A stretch of 64,000 nucleotides of DNA, from positions 558,001-622,000 of the forward strand of contig NZ_AP022582.1 of the NCBI RefSeq assembly GCF_010731595.1, read 5' to 3'. Made by a program: the position numbers and the translations under genes. Positions 41,984-50,559 of the stretch are shown here, one piece after another. The notes beneath the pieces were generated by a model. That model saw nothing but the letters and a program-made list of their open reading frames with translations, was not told the origin of the DNA and did not search any database. Every line of letters begins with the position of its first letter. Within the stretch, counting starts at the first letter, position 1. Source of the DNA: Mycobacterium seoulense. Its GTDB lineage: Bacteria > Actinomycetota > Actinomycetes > Mycobacteriales > Mycobacteriaceae.

Positions 41984-43341
41984 GGCTTGCGGGTCAGCGC
42001 CTCGGCGGCCGCCTGCGCCCACTGCCGCCACTGCTCGGCGTTGGCCCTGGCTTCTTCGGCCTCCTTGGTGCGGCCCGCCGCCGCGGCCTTCTGGGCCTGC
42101 TGCTCGTATTGCTCGGCGCGAGTGCGGAACTGCTCGGCGCGGGCCTGCGCCTGCGGGTCCGACCAATCGGCGTCGCCGGCGTCGCGCACCTTCTTCTCGA
42201 CCGCGCGCATCCGACGCTCCAATTCGGCCGACCGCTCCCGCGGCACCTTTCCGATCGCGTCCCATCTCTCGGCGATCGAGCGCAGCGCCGCCCTGGCCGC
42301 GTCGTGATTGCCGGTGTCGATCTTCTCGGCTTCGGCCAGCAGCGCCTCCTTGGCGGTGGCGTTGGCGCGCAACTCGGCATCCTTCTCCGCCGTGGCCGCG
42401 TTGCGAGCCGTGAAGAAGACGTCCTGGGCGGCCTTGAACCGCCGCCACAACGCGTCGTCGACATCCCGGGCCGCGCGGCCTGCCGCCTTCCACTCCGTGA
42501 GCAGTTTGCGGAACTCCGCGCTGGTGGCGGTCCAGTCCGTCGAGCCGGACAACTCCTCGGCCCGTTCGCAGAGTCGTTCCTTGGCCTGCCGAATGCCCAG
42601 GCGTTCGCGGTCCAGTTCGGCGAAATGCGATCCCCGCCGCCGGTTGAACGCCTCCCGCGCCGCCGAATAGCGCTTCCACAGCGCGTCATCGACCTTCCGG
42701 TCCAGGCCGCTGATGGTCTTCCACTCGTCGAGGATGGCCCGCAGCCGGTCACCGGCCGCCTTCCACTGCGTGGAGTTGGCGCCCAACTCCTCGGCCTCGG
42801 CGGCCAGCGCCTCCTTGCGCGCCGTCTGGGTGGCGCGATGCTCGTCGCGGCGGGATCGCTCCTCGGCGACGGTGGCCTCGACCTGGTCGATGAGGCTGGT
42901 CAGCCGGCGGGCCAGCGCGTCGATGTCGCCCAGTACGGCCGCCGTCGGCAGTGTCTCGGCGAGCTCGGACGCGTGGGCCTTGATCTTGCGGGCGTCACCG
43001 GTTCCCGCCGCGAGCCGCTCCTCCATGAGCGTGATCTCGGTGCTCAGGTCGTCGAAGCGGCGGCCGAAGTGGGTGAAAGCCGCTTCTCGGTCACCGGCCT
43101 GCCAGGAGCCGACGATGCGCTCGCCGTCGGCGGTGATCAGCCACACCGTGCCGTCGTCGTCGACGCGCCCGAACCGATGCGGATCGCTGGCCGGCGGCGC
43201 CGGCACGGGGTGGGTGAGGGGCCGTGGGCCCGGGCTCGGCGGCCGGGGACCGGGACGCGGTCCCGGGCGTGGCACCGGGCGCGAAACCGGTTGGGGCACC
43301 GGCCCCGCCGGGGTTCCGCCGTTCGCTTCGTCAGCCGTCAT
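41980..43341 (-). CDS. DUF349 coiled-coil protein
   Basis: A 453-residue protein of the DUF349 family (Rv2731-like). A Pro/Arg-rich N-terminus ([21 protein letters not shown] repeats) precedes five DUF349 helical units, visible as [51 protein letters not shown] and [21 protein letters not shown] (W-K/R-x-G...D-x-x-LW-x-R-F pattern). It is cytoplasmic, alanine/arginine rich, and probably a nucleic-acid or ribosome-associated factor; the role is unknown. Confidence 0.88.
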   Translation of the reverse strand: MTADEANGGTPAGPVPQPVSRPVPRPGPRPGPRPPSPGPRPLTHPVPAPPASDPHRFGRVDDDGTVWLITADGERIVGSWQAGDREAAFTHFGRRFDDLSTEITLMEERLAAGTGDARKIKAHASELAETLPTAAVLGDIDALARRLTSLIDQVEATVAEERSRRDEHRATQTARKEALAAEAEELGANSTQWKAAGDRLRAILDEWKTISGLDRKVDDALWKRYSAAREAFNRRRGSHFAELDRERLGIRQAKERLCERAEELSGSTDWTATSAEFRKLLTEWKAAGRAARDVDDALWRRFKAAQDVFFTARNAATAEKDAELRANATAKEALLAEAEKIDTGNHDAARAALRSIAERWDAIGKVPRERSAELERRMRAVEKKVRDAGDADWSDPQAQARAEQFRTRAEQYEQQAQKAAAAGRTKEAEEARANAEQWRQWAQAAAEALTRKP

Positions 43342-43740
43342 CGCTCGTCACCTACCCTTCGCGCGGTCGCTGCTCCGCGCACCTGCCGCGCGTAGCGGCA
43401 CCGTGTGCTGCGCCGGTGGGCGGCCCTCGCGGCCCTCCCAACAGCTGCTCAACAGTATTCAAGCAGCTTGGCGGCCCATGCGCCGCCACCCTGACCTTCT
43501 TGCTCGGGATGCAGCGGCGCGGACGCATGGCGGCGGCCCGCGCACCGGCTTAACCGGATCGCAGCCTCACCCACAGGCCATACATAGGTTAATGACGTAT
43601 CAACAGAGGGTGAATCGGTGAACGGACAGCGGCGTGGCCGACGTCATACAGTTGTTGCTGAACTGATCGCAAATATTGCGTGTATTTGCCCGTGCCCCAG
43701 GGAAAGCTGGTCGGGGCAATCGTGAGGTGAGGGGTCGCTC
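43342..43740. other. 399-bp intergenic region between DUF349 gene and DMT transporter gene
   Basis: Both flanking genes point away from this gap, so it holds two promoters. The left half is very GC-rich, with a GGCGGC-CCATGC-GCCGCC stem (about 43471-43488) and no coding evidence. The right half is AT-richer, with a candidate -10 region (CAAATATTGCGTGTATT, about 43672-43688) and the ribosome binding site GTGAGGTGAGGGG ahead of the transporter. No gene or RNA is recognised. Confidence 0.5.
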
Positions 43741-44709
43741 ATGTCGAAGGTTGATGTCGCGGCGTTGATCGCAGTGTGCGCGGCGTTGGCATCCGCGGTC
43801 GGCGATGTGATCCGTCAGCGCTCCGCGCAGGAGATCACGGACAAGCAGGTCGGCCATCTCGAGCTGTTCCGCATGTCGCTGCGGGACACCCGGTGGTGGT
43901 TGGGCGGCCTGGCGGCGATCGTCAACTACAGCCTGCAGGCCGGGGCCCTGGCCTGGGGCTCGGTCGTGCTGGTGACCGCCCTGCAGGTGACGGCGTTGCT
44001 GTTCGCCCTGCCGATCTATGCCCGGCTGACCAAGCGCCGGGTGACCCGCTGGGAGTGGGCGTGGGCGGTGACCCTCGCCGGCGCCCTGGCCGTGGTGATC
44101 ATCGTCGGCGACCCGGCCGCCGGCAATCAGCGCGCATCGGTCGGCACCTGGGCCGTAGTCGCCGCGGTGATGGTGCCGCTGCTGGTGGCGTGTGTGGTGG
44201 CCGCGCGAATCCGGTCGGGCAGCCCGATCGCGGCCGCGCTGCTCGCGGTGGTGGCGGGTTCGGCCTTGGCCCTGTTCGCCGTGCTCACGAAGGGCATCGT
44301 CGAGGTGGGCGAGGACGGCCCGTTGGCCGTCCTGAGCGCGCCCGAGTTCGTTCCCTGGCTGCTGCTGGCGCTGACCGGGATGATCTTCCAGCAGTCGGCG
44401 TTCCGTGCCGGAGCGCTGACGGCGTCCATGCCGACGATGACCGTGGCGAAGCCCGTGGTCGCCGGTGTGCTCGGCATCTTCGTGCTCGGCGAAACGCTGG
44501 GCGCGACCGGACCCAAGGCCCTCGTGCTGATCGCGGCGGTGGCGGTGGTGATCGTGGCGACGATCGCGCTGGCTCGCGGCGAGGCCGCCACCATGGTCGC
44601 GCAGGTCGGGCGAGACGCCGGGGACATCACGCCGGGCGCGTCGTCGTCCGAAGACGACGACGCCGGCCCTTGTAGCGATCCCATCCTGGCTGCGCCGGCC
44701 GAGGCCTGA
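43741..44709 (+). CDS. DMT-superfamily membrane transporter-like protein
   Basis: A 322-residue integral membrane protein with about nine or ten hydrophobic helices arranged as two EamA-like halves, the second ending in GVLGIFVLGETLGATGPKALVLIAAVAVVIVATIAL. Location and pattern match the Rv2729c DMT-type permease family. Transported substrate unknown. A C-terminal acidic tail (SSSEDDDAGPC) faces the cytoplasm. ATG start with a strong ribosome binding site. Confidence 0.85.
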   Translation: MSKVDVAALIAVCAALASAVGDVIRQRSAQEITDKQVGHLELFRMSLRDTRWWLGGLAAIVNYSLQAGALAWGSVVLVTALQVTALLFALPIYARLTKRRVTRWEWAWAVTLAGALAVVIIVGDPAAGNQRASVGTWAVVAAVMVPLLVACVVAARIRSGSPIAAALLAVVAGSALALFAVLTKGIVEVGEDGPLAVLSAPEFVPWLLLALTGMIFQQSAFRAGALTASMPTMTVAKPVVAGVLGIFVLGETLGATGPKALVLIAAVAVVIVATIALARGEAATMVAQVGRDAGDITPGASSSEDDDAGPCSDPILAAPAEA

Positions 44710-44744
44710 GGCGCGCCGCCCCGGCGAAACGTTAGTTTGGTGGC

Positions 44745-45434
44745 GTGCTCAGCGGCATCGCGATCGTTCCGTCGGCTCCGCTGCTGGTGCCCGAGCTCGC
44801 CGGAGCGGCCGCCGCGGAGGTGACCGACCTGGCCGCCGCGGTGCTGGCGGCGGCCGTCTTGTTGCCCTCGCGCTGGACCGTCATCGGGACCGCCGGGCGC
44901 GACGACGCGTTCGGCCCCGGCGCGGCCGGCAGTTTCGCGGGCTTCGGCGCGGACGTACGGGTCGGGCTTTCCCCGCGGGCCGACGTCGGGGCGCCGGCCG
45001 ACCTGCCCGTGTGCGCGTTGCTGGCCGCGTGGGTCCGGGGCGAAGTCCGGCCGGACGCCACCGCGCAGGCGCGGGTCTACGCCGCCGACCACGACGCCGA
45101 GACGGCGCTGGCCCGCGGCAGGCGCTTGCGCGCCGAGATCGACCGGTCCCCCGAGCCGATCGGGGTCCTGGTCGTGGCCGACGGCGCGAACACCCTGACA
45201 CCGGCCGCCCCCGGCGGATACGACCCGGGCAACGCCGACGCGCAGCTGGCCCTCGACGACGCGCTGGCCACCGGTGACGTCTCGGCCCTGACGCGGCTGT
45301 CGCCGCAGATCCTGGGCCGGGTCGCCTTTCAGGTGCTGGCCGGCCTGGCCGAACCCGGCCCGCGATCGGCCAAGGAGCTATACCGCGGTGCCCCCTACGG
45401 CGTGGGCTACTTCGCCGGTGCCTGGCAGCTCTGA
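44745..45434 (+). CDS. Class III extradiol dioxygenase-like protein (Rv2728c type)
   Basis: A 229-residue Ala-rich protein. The N-terminal [17 protein letters not shown] and the later [21 protein letters not shown] with a C-terminal [15 protein letters not shown] correspond to the class III extradiol ring-cleavage dioxygenase/MEMO-like fold seen in actinobacterial homologues of Rv2728c. Metal ligands are not clear, so enzyme activity is uncertain. GTG start 35 bases after the transporter stop; the miaA start follows by one base. Confidence 0.7.
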   Translation: MLSGIAIVPSAPLLVPELAGAAAAEVTDLAAAVLAAAVLLPSRWTVIGTAGRDDAFGPGAAGSFAGFGADVRVGLSPRADVGAPADLPVCALLAAWVRGEVRPDATAQARVYAADHDAETALARGRRLRAEIDRSPEPIGVLVVADGANTLTPAAPGGYDPGNADAQLALDDALATGDVSALTRLSPQILGRVAFQVLAGLAEPGPRSAKELYRGAPYGVGYFAGAWQL

Positions 45435-45435
45435 G

Positions 45436-46365
45436 GTGGCCGTGCGACCGCTGGCGATCATCGGCCCCACCGGAACCGGCAAGTCGCAGCTGGCGCTCGA
45501 CGTCGCCGAACGGGTCGAGGGCGGCGCCGAGATCGTCAACGCCGACGCGATGCAGCTCTATCGGGGAATGGACATCGGCACCGCCAAACTGCCCGTCGAC
45601 CAACGCCGCGGCATCCCGCATCACCAGCTCGACGTCCTGGACGTCACCGAGACCGCAACGGTCGCCCGCTACCAGGCCGCCGCCGCCGTGGACGTCGAGG
45701 CCATCGCCGCCCGCGGCGCCGTGCCCGTCATCGTGGGCGGCTCCATGCTCTACATCCAGTCCCTGCTCGACGACTGGTCGTTCCCCGCCACCGATCCCGC
45801 CGTGCGGGCACGCTGGGAACAGCGGCTGGCCGAGGTGGGGGTCGGCGGCCTGCACGCCGAGTTGGCCCGTCGCGACCCCGCCGCGGCCGCGGCCATCCTG
45901 CCCACCGACGCGCGGCGCACCGTCCGGGCGCTCGAGGTGGTCGAGCTGACCGGGCAGCCGTTCGCCGCGTCCGCACCCCGCATCGGCGCGCCGAGGTGGG
46001 ACACCGCCATCGTCGGCTTGGATTGTGAGACAACGCTTCTCGACGAACGGCTGGCCCGCCGCACCGACGCGATGTTCGACCACGGCCTGGTCGACGAGGT
46101 GAGTGCACTGCTCGACAAGGGCCTGCGCGACGGTGTCACCGCGTCGCGCGCCCTGGGCTACGCGCAGGTGATCGAGGCGCTGGACGCCGGGGGCGGCGCC
46201 GATCGGCTGCGCGACGCGCGGGAACAGACGTACGTGGGCACCCGACGCTATGTGCGCCGCCAGCGGTCGTGGTTCCGCCGCGACCACCGGGTCCGCTGGC
46301 TGGACGCGGGCGACGCCGCCCGGCTCGTCGACGAAGCCCTGCGGGCCTGGCGCCACGTATCCTGA
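45436..46365 (+). CDS. miaA: tRNA dimethylallyltransferase
   Basis: A 309-residue enzyme that adds an isopentenyl group to A37 of certain tRNAs, giving the substrate for MiaB. The P-loop is GPTGTGKS (about residues 10-17); the conserved [20 protein letters not shown] and the [15 protein letters not shown] segment follow. GTG at 45436 gives a protein of the usual length; a second GTG six bases later is an alternative. It follows the Rv2728c-like gene immediately and precedes dapF by four bases. Confidence 0.95.
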   Translation: MAVRPLAIIGPTGTGKSQLALDVAERVEGGAEIVNADAMQLYRGMDIGTAKLPVDQRRGIPHHQLDVLDVTETATVARYQAAAAVDVEAIAARGAVPVIVGGSMLYIQSLLDDWSFPATDPAVRARWEQRLAEVGVGGLHAELARRDPAAAAAILPTDARRTVRALEVVELTGQPFAASAPRIGAPRWDTAIVGLDCETTLLDERLARRTDAMFDHGLVDEVSALLDKGLRDGVTASRALGYAQVIEALDAGGGADRLRDAREQTYVGTRRYVRRQRSWFRRDHRVRWLDAGDAARLVDEALRAWRHVS

Positions 46366-46369
46366 GCGG

Positions 46370-47242
46370 GTGCAATTCGCCAAGGGCCACGGCACCGAGA
46401 ACGACTTCGTGCTGCTCCCGGACGCGCAGGCCACGCTCGACCTCACCGCGGCCCGGGTGGCGGCGCTGTGTGACCGGCGGCGCGGGCTGGGCGCCGACGG
46501 GGTGCTGCGCGTGACCACCGCCGGTGCCGCCCTGTCGGCCGGCGTGCTCGACCGGCTGCCGGACGGCGTGGCATCGGCCGACTGGTACATGGACTACCGC
46601 AACGCCGACGGCTCGCTCGCCCAGATGTGCGGCAACGGCGTCCGGGTGTTCGCGCACTACCTGCGGGCCAGCGGGTTGGAGGCCCGCGACGAATTCGTGG
46701 TCGGGTCGCTCGCCGGCCCCCGGCCGGTCACCGTGCACCGCGCCGATGCGGTCCGCGCCGACATCAGCGTCGAGATGGGCAAGGCCAACACGCTCGGCCC
46801 GGGTAGCGCGCTCGTCGGCGGCCGTCGGTTCACCGGCCTGGCGGTCGACGTGGGCAACCCCCACCTGGCGTGCGTGGATCCGGACCTGACCGCCGAGGAG
46901 CTGGCGACGCTGGACGTGGCGGCGCCGGTCGCATTCGACCACGCCCAGTTCCCGGACGGCGTCAACGTCGAAGTCCTGACGGCACCGGCCGACGGCGCGG
47001 TGCGGATGCGGGTGCACGAGCGGGGCGTGGGCGAAACGCGCTCATGCGGCACCGGCACGGTCGCGGCCACCGTGGCCGCCCTGGCCGCCGCCGGCGCGGC
47101 CACCGGCACCCTGACGGTGCGGGTCCCCGGCGGCGACGTCGTCGTCACCATCACCGACGCCACCAGCTACCTGCGGGGTCCCTCGGTACTGGTGGCGCAC
47201 GGCGAGGTCAGCGAGGAATGGTGGAACGCGCAGGAGCGTTAA
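46370..47242 (+). CDS. dapF: Diaminopimelate epimerase
   Basis: A 290-residue PLP-independent epimerase converting LL- to meso-diaminopimelate. The catalytic cysteines are C87 ([10 protein letters not shown]) and C226 (RSCGTGTVA), matching the family pair. The GTG start yields [16 protein letters not shown], the usual N-terminus. It completes the three DAP genes of the window together with dapB and dapA. Confidence 0.97.
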   Translation: MQFAKGHGTENDFVLLPDAQATLDLTAARVAALCDRRRGLGADGVLRVTTAGAALSAGVLDRLPDGVASADWYMDYRNADGSLAQMCGNGVRVFAHYLRASGLEARDEFVVGSLAGPRPVTVHRADAVRADISVEMGKANTLGPGSALVGGRRFTGLAVDVGNPHLACVDPDLTAEELATLDVAAPVAFDHAQFPDGVNVEVLTAPADGAVRMRVHERGVGETRSCGTGTVAATVAALAAAGAATGTLTVRVPGGDVVVTITDATSYLRGPSVLVAHGEVSEEWWNAQER

Positions 47243-47288
47243 TTCAAGTGCACGACGCCGATCCGCCGTGCATCATCGTGTATTGCCT

Positions 47289-48710
47289 ATGACACAACCT
47301 GAATTCGAACATCACGCTCCCGCGGAGCCAAGCACCGGCGAACTCGCCCTGGAGGAACGGTCTGCGCTGCGCCGCGTCGCCGGTCTGTCCACCGAGCTCA
47401 CCGACGTCTCCGAGGTCGAGTACCGCCAGCTCCGGCTGGAACGCGTCGTGCTGGTCGGCGTGTGGACCGACGGCACCGCCGCCGACAGCGAGGCCAGCAT
47501 GGCCGAGCTGGCCGCCCTCGCGGAGACCGCCGGCTCCCAGGTGCTCGAAGGGCTCATCCAGCGCCGCGACAAGCCCGACCCGTCCACCTACATCGGCTCG
47601 GGCAAGGCGCAGGAGCTCCGCGAGGTGGTGCTGGCGACCGGCGCCGACACGGTGATCTGCGACGGTGAACTGTCCCCGGCGCAGCTGACCGCGCTGGAGA
47701 AGGCGGTGAAGGTCAAGGTCATCGACCGCACCGCGCTGATCCTCGACATCTTCGCCCAGCACGCCACCAGCCGGGAGGGCAAGGCGCAGGTATCGCTGGC
47801 CCAGATGGAGTACATGCTGCCGCGGCTGCGCGGCTGGGGTGAGTCGATGTCCCGGCAGGCCGGTGGCCGCGCCGGCGGCAGCGGGGGAGGCGTGGGCCTG
47901 CGCGGTCCGGGTGAAACCAAGATCGAGACCGACCGCCGCCGCATCCGCGAACGCATGGCCAAGCTGCGCCGCGAGATCAAGGACATGAAGCAGGTCCGCG
48001 ACACCCAGCGCAGCCGCCGCCTACAGAGCGACATGCCGTCGGTCGCCATCGTCGGCTACACCAATGCCGGCAAGTCGAGCCTGCTCAACGCGCTGACCGG
48101 GGCGGGGGTCCTGGTGCAGGACGCGCTGTTCGCCACGCTGGAGCCCACCACCCGCCGCGCCGAGTTCCTTGACGGTCGCCCTTTGGTGCTCACCGACACC
48201 GTCGGATTCGTCCGCCACCTGCCCACCCAGCTGGTCGAGGCGTTCCGCTCCACGCTCGAGGAGGTCGTCGACGCCGACCTGTTGCTGCATGTGGTCGACG
48301 GCTCCGACGCCAACCCGGTGGCCCAGATCAATGCGGTGCGCGAAGTGATCTCCGAGGTCATCGCCGACCATCACGGCGACCCGCCCCCCGAGCTGCTGGT
48401 GGTGAACAAGGTCGACGCCGCCAGCGGCCTCACCCTGGCCAAGCTTCGGCACGCGCTGCCCGGCGCGGTGTTCGTCTCGGCACGCACGGGCGAGGGCATC
48501 GACGCGCTTCGGCGCCGGATGGGGGAGCTCGCCGTTCCCACCGACACGGCCGTGGACGTGGTGATTCCGTACCACCGCGGCGACCTGGTGGCCCGGCTGC
48601 ACGCCGACGGGCGCGTGCAGCAGCAGGAGCACCACCCCGACGGCACCCGGATCAAGGCCCGGGTCCCGGTGGCGCTGGCCGGGCGCCTGCAAGAGTTCGC
48701 CGCCCGCTGA
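47289..48710 (+). CDS. hflX: GTPase HflX
   Basis: A 473-residue ribosome-binding GTPase. The HflX N-terminal domain (SEASMAELAALAETAGSQVLEGLIQRRDKPDPSTYIG) precedes the G domain with P-loop G256-YTNAGK-S263, G2/G3 (DTVGFVRHLPTQLVEAF) and NKVDAASG. A Gly-rich linker (RQAGGRAGGSGGGVGLRGPGETK) lies between. ATG 47289 is preferred; a GTG 21 bases earlier is in frame. It is tolerant to antibiotic stress in relatives by splitting ribosomes; that role is known from the family. Confidence 0.94.
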   Translation: MTQPEFEHHAPAEPSTGELALEERSALRRVAGLSTELTDVSEVEYRQLRLERVVLVGVWTDGTAADSEASMAELAALAETAGSQVLEGLIQRRDKPDPSTYIGSGKAQELREVVLATGADTVICDGELSPAQLTALEKAVKVKVIDRTALILDIFAQHATSREGKAQVSLAQMEYMLPRLRGWGESMSRQAGGRAGGSGGGVGLRGPGETKIETDRRRIRERMAKLRREIKDMKQVRDTQRSRRLQSDMPSVAIVGYTNAGKSSLLNALTGAGVLVQDALFATLEPTTRRAEFLDGRPLVLTDTVGFVRHLPTQLVEAFRSTLEEVVDADLLLHVVDGSDANPVAQINAVREVISEVIADHHGDPPPELLVVNKVDAASGLTLAKLRHALPGAVFVSARTGEGIDALRRRMGELAVPTDTAVDVVIPYHRGDLVARLHADGRVQQQEHHPDGTRIKARVPVALAGRLQEFAAR

Positions 48711-48742
48711 TCTCCGCGGCGCCCCTACCCCGCCGTCTGCCG

Positions 48743-48765
48743 ACCAACCGTCTGGTTGGTATATG
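48743..48765 (+). promoter_or_regulatory. Perfect palindrome overlapping the fadE20 promoter
   Basis: ACCAACC-GTCT-GGTTGGT (48743-48760) is a perfect inverted repeat with 7-base arms. It runs directly into the -10 element TATATG (48760-48765). A palindrome at this place is the usual layout of a TetR-type operator. The regulator is not identified; the match to KstR-type motifs is poor. Confidence 0.72.
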
Positions 48766-48803
48766 TTGGGCGACAGAGTTCCCAGTCGCCGGAGGTCATC
48801 CAC

Positions 48804-49964
48804 ATGGGCAGTGCCGTCAAGTACCAGCGCACGCTTTTCGAGCCGGAGCACGAGCTGTTCCGCGAGTCCTACCGGGCCTTCCTCGATCGTCATGTCGCGC
48901 CCCACCACGACGAGTGGGAGAAGGCCAAGATCGTCGACCGGGGCGTGTGGCTCGAAGCCGGCAAGCAGGGCTTCCTCGGCATGGCGGTGCCCGAGGAATA
49001 CGGCGGCGGCGGCAACCCCGACTTCCGGTACAACACGATCATCACCGAGGAGACCACCGCCGGTCGCTACAGCGGCATCGGCTTCGGCCTGCACAACGAC
49101 ATCGTGGCGCCGTACCTGCTGGCCCTGGCGACCGAGGAGCAGAAGCAGCGCTGGCTGCCGAAGTTCTGCACCGGCGAGCTCATCACCGCGATCGCGATGA
49201 CCGAACCCGGAACCGGCAGCGACCTGCAGGGCATCAAGACCCGCGCGGTCAAGCAGGGTGACCACTACGTGCTCAACGGCGCAAAGACGTTCATCACCAA
49301 CGGAATCAACGCCGACTTGGTGATCGTGGTCGCGCAGACCGATCCCGACAAAGGGGCGCAGGGCTTTTCATTGATCGTCGTCGAACGCGGCATGGAGGGC
49401 TTCGAACGCGGCCGCCACTTGGACAAGATCGGGCTGGACGCACAGGACACCGCCGAGTTGTCGTTCACCGACGTCAAGGTGCCCGCCGAAAACCTGCTGG
49501 GGCAGGAGGGCATGGGGTTCATCTACCTGATGCAGAACCTGCCGCAGGAACGGATCTCGATCGCCATCATGGCGGCCGCGGCGATGGAGCACGTGCTCGA
49601 GCAGACGCTGCAATACACCAAGGAGCGCAAGGCATTTAACAAGCCGATCGGCAGCTTCCAGAACAGCCGCTTCGTGCTTGCCGAGCTGGCGACCGAGGCC
49701 ACCGTGGTGCGCATGATGGTCGACGAGTTCATCCGGCTGCACCTGGACAAGAAGCTGACCGCCGAACAAGCGGCGATGGCCAAGTGGTACTCCACCGAAA
49801 AGCAGGTACACCTGATCGACCGGTGCCTGCAGCTGCACGGCGGTTACGGCTACATGCGCGAATACCCCGTTGCCCGTGCCTATCTGGACGCGCGGGTGCA
49901 GACCATCTACGGCGGCACCACCGAGATCATGAAAGAGATCATCGGCCGCAGCCTGGGGGTCTAG
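48804..49964 (+). CDS. fadE20: Acyl-CoA dehydrogenase FadE20
   Basis: A 386-residue FAD enzyme introducing the alpha-beta double bond in an acyl-CoA. The N-terminal helix FRESYRAFLDRHVAPHHDEW, the beta domain IAMTEPGTGSDLQGIKTRA, and C-terminal LHGGYGYMREYPVARAYLDARVQTIYGGTTEIMKEII are typical of the long-chain/isovaleryl-like group; the IYGGTTE end lacks the Glu seen in short-chain enzymes, so the base is expected on helix G. ATG 48804 has a GGAGG ribosome binding site and gives the length I recall for FadE20. Controlled by the palindrome upstream. Confidence 0.93.
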   Translation: MGSAVKYQRTLFEPEHELFRESYRAFLDRHVAPHHDEWEKAKIVDRGVWLEAGKQGFLGMAVPEEYGGGGNPDFRYNTIITEETTAGRYSGIGFGLHNDIVAPYLLALATEEQKQRWLPKFCTGELITAIAMTEPGTGSDLQGIKTRAVKQGDHYVLNGAKTFITNGINADLVIVVAQTDPDKGAQGFSLIVVERGMEGFERGRHLDKIGLDAQDTAELSFTDVKVPAENLLGQEGMGFIYLMQNLPQERISIAIMAAAAMEHVLEQTLQYTKERKAFNKPIGSFQNSRFVLAELATEATVVRMMVDEFIRLHLDKKLTAEQAAMAKWYSTEKQVHLIDRCLQLHGGYGYMREYPVARAYLDARVQTIYGGTTEIMKEIIGRSLGV

Positions 49965-50559
49965 CCCTAACACCGTTGGTCGGCAACGCCATCGGCCGGC
50001 CAATTCGCAACGGTTACGGCAAACCGGATCGGTGCCCGCGACGCGGCCCGTTTTCCCGGGTAGATCGTGGCAAAGTTAATGGCCTCACGTACCGTCGGCA
50101 CATGTGTTTCGGGTACGTCGCCCGGGTAATGACAGACCGTCGAGCCGAAAAGCACGACGCCGCGGGGCACCTGGTGAAGTTCGGTGCCGCCCGCGGGCGC
50201 CCGATCGTCACGCAGGACGGCGGCCGTTCCTTATTGCACACGCGGTGGTCGGCCGCGGATTACGGCGCGATTTCCCGATCATCGGGCGAGCGACGGCGGG
50301 GTTGGCCGCGATTTGAGCGTGGCTCGGCATCATTTCGACATCGGCGTGGTATCCGTTTTTGTAATATTCGTGATCTGACTTCGCATTTTTCGTTGGCTGG
50401 AGCAAAGTTATGCGAGCCCGGCAAAAATGCGGTTCGGAACGGGGTTGTTTCCCCGCGGTCGTACCGCGGCTCGCTCGCCGGCTGTGCAGGCGCGGGCGTA
50501 GCCGCTGATAGGGGAATAGCCGTCGGCTGGGAGGCTTGGTGAACGGGCAGAGAGGTCAC
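49965..50559. other. 595-bp gap between fadE20 and the LGFP-repeat gene
   Basis: No confident gene. Short frames here have no motif or ribosome binding site. An AT-rich patch occurs at about 50350-50420 (TTTTGTAATATTCGTGATC). Two small hairpins follow: GGGG-TTGTTT-CCCC (50441-50454) and CCGCGG-TCGTA-CCGCGG (50453-50469). In M. tuberculosis I recall Rv2723 (TerC-like) and Rv2722 at this place; neither is present here. Confidence 0.5.

Noticed and set aside
50014..50241. 75-residue minus-strand frame in the fadE20/LGFP gap
   Set aside because: No ribosome binding site, unusual cysteine and arginine composition, no recognised family; left unannotated.
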